Part shown: piece after piece, positions 8,951 through 12,500 of the stretch
Layout: every line of letters begins with the position of its first letter
Numbering within the stretch: the first letter of the stretch is position 1
Assembly (NCBI GenBank): GCA_009663005.1
Contig: CM018896.1
Coordinates: 5,784,427 to 5,796,926, forward strand
Source of the DNA: Actinidia chinensis
Lineage: Eukaryota; Streptophyta; Magnoliopsida; Ericales; Actinidiaceae
Direction: 5' to 3'
Length of the DNA: 12,500 nt
Notes under the pieces: model-generated
Seen by the model: the letters and a program-made list of their open reading frames with translations, nothing else
Told to the model about the DNA's origin: nothing
Database searches by the model: none
Program-made: the position numbers and the translations under genes

Positions 8951-10546
8951 GATCTTTTGAATATTGTCCCTTTGTTTCCGGAATGTTGATATTATGCTTT
9001 ATGTTGAATTGGTGATACATTTTGAATGCTTTTAATTTTGCTAGTTAATTGCTTTAATTGATGAATGCTGTTTTTAAATTGTCTGGGCTAAACTTGTTTA
9101 GGGCAGAAGGTTATTCTGTTCGATTGGAAAAAAAAAGGTTTCATTATCATGGTCAAGTGAAAAAGGTTTTGCTTTTTGGTTCCTTCAATTTTATTGTGAC
9201 TTTTCACATGCCTGGTTATAATCTATTTTTTTGTATATTTGGTGTGTTGGAATTCTTAGTTTTTGGGACATACTGAATCCTCATGTTTTTGTTCAAGATA
9301 GTTGAAGCAAATTAGTACTTTACATATACGATGTTTTAAGGGATTAAATCATGTCAAATCAGTCTTGCAGCCTGATACTTTACTATTTTGTGCTATATAA
9401 GAGATAGATGAGACATCCCTGAGCAAAAGTCCTTGTTTTTCGAAGTGAACTGTTTAAGTCTACATGCGTGCATCCATAAAGGGAGATTTATCCTTGTGAG
9501 CTTTAGAGCCATAAATCGTTTTTGTGGCGATTTTACCTTACTCAAGAAAATTTTTGACTTCATTGGTTTGAATAGCTTCAATATTTTTGGAACTTGGTTT
9601 ACATGTTAGTGTATGAAGTTTAGAATTTTTACATCTTTTAACATACTTTACACACGTTTCGGATTTTGTTACTTAAGGCCAATCACATTATCTCTTCTTC
9701 TGTATTCTTTTCGTTAATTGTGCATAAAAGATTTCAAAAAGCGATTGGTTGTGGATGTAATCTTTGAGAAGTTGAGAAGGAAAAAAAAAATTTGAAAAAA
9801 GAGGAGTTCAAAGCAAAGTTGAAAAGTGGTAAAGTGTATGCTTATTAAGTTGCTGTGTATTCGTTGCCAATGCATATCTTGAGATCTATTACCACTTGAT
9901 TCTCTCTATTTTTCTCTTGACTATTCTTTCCCCTCGTATGGCCTTATAAATATCCGGAATTGCACTATTCGCATTCTCTTGCATGTAAAAGCCATCAAGT
10001 CAAAATTCAAAACAACTGGTGATTAATGGTAAACATTCTTCAGGAAGTATGCCAAGTCGATACACGTTATCATCTTGCGGTTTTTGAATTGGGATTGCAC
10101 TATTAGAATTATTTTACACTACTCGTTACAACGGCAATTCCTTGAAGGAACTTGTGTGTTCTACTCGTTGAGGTGTAATGACTTGTGAGCTTTGAATCGA
10201 TGCTATCGGTTTGTTTTTATGGGATGCGTAAGGTTGAAATTTGGGGATACGACTCTACACTTCACACTTGAATTTCTCGTTATATTGCACTCGACAGTTT
10301 GGTGATTGCTTCGCATCATTGGGTTGATGATTTTAATTACTTGCATTGGTATTTTTTGTTGAGAACTGTGTTAAATTATTTTGATACACTTGCCATGAGT
10401 ATTTTTGTGGGTAATCATACTGGAAGCCCTCACGAGACAACCACTCCGTGCCACTAAGGGGAAACCTAGGGTTTAAAGGCTTGATGTATACGTAAATGCA
10501 TCTGGACTCTTACGAAAGGAGAGATTATCTTTTTTGTTTTATCTAA
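8951..10546 (+). other. Non-coding region between ORF3 and the polypurine tract
   Basis: About 1.6 kb, T-rich on the + strand. No ORF exceeds about 72 codons and none has a recognisable motif. Notable items are an A-run at 9780-9790, the telobox TAGGGTTT at 10467-10474 within GAAACCTAGGGTTT, and frequent short T runs. Long 3' untranslated regions are usual in Athila-like elements. I see no nested element or gene. Confidence 0.6.
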
Positions 10547-10568
10547 TTTTGCTAGGGACTAAGCAAAA
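10547..10568 (+). other. Hairpin next to the polypurine tract
   Basis: TTTTGCTAG, a GGA loop, then CTAAGCAAAA form a stem of nine base pairs with one bulged A. It lies six bases before the PPT. A comparable GCAAAAG-containing stretch precedes the PPT in many plant Athila/Tat elements (from memory), so it may be a conserved cis element. Confidence 0.55.
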
Positions 10569-10573
10569 GGTTA

Positions 10574-10583
10574 TTTGGGGGGG
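10574..10583 (+). other. Polypurine tract
   Basis: TTTGGGGGGG directly precedes TGTGATT, the proposed LTR start. This is the plus-strand DNA primer site of LTR retrotransposons. Its position fits the LTR boundary given by the TGATT/AATCA inverted termini. Confidence 0.85.
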
Positions 10584-10784
10584 TGTGATTGGAACTGCAT
10601 AAGGTAGTCCAATCACTATTAAACTGACCATTAGCCCTAGATTAGTTTAATTATATTTTTTTTATCTATATTGCAACTTATAGGCGTTTTTTGAGTTCAT
10701 TGTAGGTTTTAATTTGATAAAGGCAAGGAGTTGAATTTATAAACGTAGAACGGAGTCGAAGAAAAGAAGGCTCAATTACACTGA

Positions 10785-11164
10785 GCGTTCGACTCCCAAG
10801 CAAAAGGTAAATCCAGCTGTTCGAACCCTATTAAGAATCTTGGGAATTTTGTGATCAACGTTCGAACGCCTGACCCAAGAAGAATATTGGCTTTCGAACG
10901 CAAAGAGGAAATTTGATGAATAAACCGTTCGAAACGCCTCATGCTACAGTTCGCAAAGTGCGAGAGTTGAATTATAGAGTTCGACACGCTCCTGCCTCAG
11001 AGTTCGAAAAATGCGAGCTAAAAGTTGGGTTTTTTTTGCCCTAAACGTTCGACACGCTCCATGGAGAAGGATTATGGGCGTCCGAACGCCAAGAAGAAAA
11101 GCAGAAGATTTGTACTAAGCGTTCGAACTCTAATTGAAGAATAAAAGTTGGCGTTTCGAACGCC
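10785..11164 (+). repeat. Cluster of GCGTTCGAACGC-like modules in LTR U3
   Basis: About 12 copies of a degenerate GTTCGA core occur at irregular spacing of roughly 20-45 bases. Examples are AACGTTCGAACGCC (10857), GGCGTCCGAACGCC (11077), AGCGTTCGAACTC (11119) and GGCGTTTCGAACGCC (11150). Inside it, a pair of sub-units is duplicated: AGTTCGCAAAGTGCGAG (10948) with AGTTCGAAAAATGCGAG (11001), and AGTTCGACACGCTCC (10978) with GTTCGACACGCTCC (11047). The position in U3 upstream of the TATA-like sequence suggests an enhancer array; the function is inferred. Confidence 0.75.
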
Positions 11165-11216
11165 AGGCAAATCCTGAAGATTCCTAATCTGTTTAAGGAC
11201 TCGAATTTGGAAGTGC

Positions 11217-11237
11217 CTATATCTATCTCTTTATAGA
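11217..11237 (+). promoter_or_regulatory. Candidate LTR TATA region
   Basis: CTATATCTATCTCTTTATAGA lies about 50 bases downstream of the last TTCGAA module and upstream of a T-rich stretch. The location suits the core promoter at the U3/R border. The start of transcription cannot be fixed from the sequence. Confidence 0.4.
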
Positions 11238-11326
11238 TCTTTTGCAAGGGACGTGATTTTAAGGGTTTTTTTCCTCAGGCCCTAGTTTAGTTTTCAACGT
11301 TCCTTCATTTTTCTTGTAATTTTTAC

Positions 11327-11332
11327 ATTAAA
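11327..11332 (+). promoter_or_regulatory. Candidate polyadenylation signal
   Basis: ATTAAA about 95 bases after the TATA-like segment, followed by a T/G-rich run (GTCTTGTTTGTTTTATTC). That is the arrangement expected for the R region. Plant poly(A) signals are loose, so this is weak. Confidence 0.3.
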
Positions 11333-12217
11333 GTCTTGTTTGTTTTATTCATTACGAGTTTGAGTCTTCATCATTTTTTTTAAGTTTTCTTGGTATCGAT
11401 TAATTATTTTGGTTTTATATCGTTTAGATGTAGTTTTTAATTAGATGCATTCAATAATTAGATATTCGTTTACCCTAGTCTGAGTGGCTAGTTTTTTTCT
11501 TTACTTGAATCGATTTGTGAAAGTCAATCGGGAATCAAGGATGAACATGGAGTAATTTATTTTTCACACCGTTAGATCTTTCTAGACTTCTTTATTCTTC
11601 GTCTTACTAATCTAAATACTTTCGAAAATTGGGTCCTATTATGTTTCGATAAACTTCGTGTTATTCGGATAGATTATGGCACTACCATGTATACAACCAG
11701 TTTTAATTACTTTTGAAAACTTGGGAGTCCTATTTGTTTTAATAACATCTTTTGCTGATTCGAATCTATGATGCCTCCGTTGATCACAACAAACAGATTA
11801 ATTTAGAGGTAAAAGTAAGTAAGAATGTTTTTGGTTTGTAAAAAGTTGAAATTTTCCGATCTAAGACTCCAGATAGTCGAAGGTTGAGTTATAATATGCT
11901 CTCATTGGGATTCCGAGAAACTCGTTGAACTAGGATCATCGATTCTGAGTTCCTTTCATTACCAGTTAAATCCGTTTTTATTTAGTTTATTTAAATTAGT
12001 TCAACAAACTCATCAAAATCCAAATCAATTCTTTGTATTTTAATTTTTGGAAGTATAGTTAGACTTTATTAGTCATTGCATTTATAGTGTTTTGGTCATC
12101 TTGTTTGTCCACCCTTGGACTGTTCCTTGTGGGATCGATACTCGTACTTCGAGTTTTTAAACTACTTCGGCGACCCGTACAACTTGCGATAAGTAAGTCA
12201 CTTCTTGAGGCGAATCA

Positions 12218-12500
12218 CCTGAATCTCGCCGCATGATCGAATGTCTCGTGGCACTTGACGACGTTGGGTTGTCCGACGTCGCGGAGGATTCTCGATTTTC
12301 GCGGTAGATCTGGCGCACGACGGAGGCCTCGGTGGTTGCCGTAATCATCTTGCAGGGCTTAGAGTCTGACTGTCGGGCGGTGTAGGACTTGAGACGGTGC
12401 CACCACAGCCGCTTCATTCGTTCATTCGCTCCAAGTCCGGAGAAGTGGGAGGCGGGCGACGATGAGAAGGGCAAAGCTGAGGGCCAAGCGCTCTCATCTC
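12218..12500 (-). pseudogene. Group C MAP kinase kinase (MKK4/MKK5-like), 5' part, cut by the LTR
   Basis: Plant MKK4/5 kinases phosphorylate MAP kinases such as MPK3/MPK6 in stress and developmental signalling. On the - strand the fragment reads, with frame changes: a Pro/Leu-rich N-terminal segment, DLERMN (about 12438-12421), the glycine loop SGCGGTV (about 12415-12393), an ALK-MIYGN-like block with the ATP-binding Lys codon at 12351-12349, the helix C block with its Glu (about 12310-12295), and an open run 12289-12233 with ILRDV, NVVKCHE and TFDH. The match ends at ATTCAGG on the LTR boundary. The catalytic loop and activation segment are absent and should lie left of the element. About ten small indels disturb the frame, but the residues between them are well conserved. 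Group C MKKs are intronless in Arabidopsis, which fits the uninterrupted match. Confidence 0.78.

Larger units (their letters stand above)
1..12217 (+). mobile_element. Athila-lineage Ty3/gypsy LTR retrotransposon, 5' end cut by window
   Basis: Two direct repeats (1-327 and the end of 10584-12217) flank a PBS, gag, protease, RT, RNase H, integrase, a third ORF and a polypurine tract, all on the + strand. The order protease-RT-RNase H-integrase is that of Ty3/gypsy elements. An FMDD catalytic box, a tRNA-Asp-like PBS, long LTRs and an ORF after pol are known traits of the plant Athila lineage. The integrase remnant ends without a recognisable chromodomain, which argues against chromoviruses. 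The left LTR is missing about 1.3 kb that lies outside the window. All ORFs are frameshifted repeatedly, so as written the copy cannot move by itself. Whether that is true decay or sequence error is discussed in the findings. Confidence 0.93.
10584..12217 (+). repeat. 3' LTR, complete
   Basis: The LTR begins after the PPT with TGTGATT (10584; an alternative start at 10586 gives perfect TGATT/AATCA inverted termini) and ends GGCGAATCA at 12217. Its length is about 1634 bases, typical of long Athila LTRs. The last 319 bases match 1-327. The U3 part holds the TTCGAA repeat cluster, a TATA-like segment follows, and the distal part is U5. The right boundary coincides with a sharp rise in GC content. 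Confidence 0.88.

Noticed and set aside
8951..10546. Hidden host gene in the long 3' non-coding stretch
   Set aside because: Open frames are short and without motifs on either strand, and the base composition is uniform with the rest of the element.
10819..10827. Pol III B box (GTTCGAACC) as sign of a tRNA or SINE
   Set aside because: No A box at the right distance and no cloverleaf; the match is one variant of the TTCGAA module.
10785..11164. CRISPR array
   Set aside because: The repeated cores are short, degenerate and unevenly spaced, and lie in a plant LTR.
10772..11247. Two antisense ORFs of about 70 codons
   Set aside because: They run across the TTCGAA repeat array of U3; the open frames come from the repeats and low stop density, with no recognisable domain.
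12157..12474. 105-codon - strand ORF taken as one gene
   Set aside because: It crosses the LTR/flank junction and stays in one frame, whereas the kinase homology needs frame changes. It is a by-product of the disrupted MKK sequence.

Overview
The window is plant nuclear DNA. It is almost filled by one Ty3/gypsy LTR retrotransposon of the Athila lineage, lying on the + strand. The lineage call rests on three things: recognisable gag, protease, RT, RNase H and integrase signatures in that order; a primer binding site resembling the complement of plant tRNA-Asp; and a third, env-position ORF downstream of pol. Every coding region is broken by many small frameshifts, so all genes are called as pseudogene remnants. 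No intact long ORF exists.

Layout. 1-327 is the 3' part of the 5' LTR; its start lies left of the window. The PBS follows at 335-354, then a non-coding leader to about 1018. Next come gag (1019-2410), a purine-rich linker, protease (about 2690-3400), RT (about 3640-4720), RNase H (about 4780-5310) and integrase (5474-6641). Between pol and ORF3 there is an internal G-rich PPT-like tract (6829-6839), a 50-bp-period repeat with a 27-bp palindrome (6916-7009) and a possible 5'UTR intron (7164-7838). The ORF3 remnant covers about 7862-8950. A 1.6 kb non-coding stretch leads to a hairpin plus polypurine tract (10547-10583), and the complete 3' LTR runs 10584-12217. If the 5' LTR has the same length (about 1.63 kb), the element is about 13.5 kb.

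At 12217/12218 the AT-rich LTR stops and GC-rich DNA begins. Read on the - strand, this flank matches the start of a plant group C MAP kinase kinase (MKK4/MKK5-like) kinase domain, from the region before the glycine loop to just past the segment NVVKCHE. The element therefore appears to sit inside an MKK coding sequence, in antisense orientation.

Two points shape interpretation. First, differences between the LTR copies, and between the coding remnants and their families, are mostly 1-2 base insertions and deletions. In the kinase flank the encoded residues are otherwise well kept. This looks more like uncorrected long-read error than ordinary decay, and it would make the element and the kinase look more degenerate than they are. 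Second, a GCGTTCGAACGC-like module is clustered both in the LTR U3 and upstream of ORF3, which suggests a shared regulatory module and possibly an internal promoter for ORF3.
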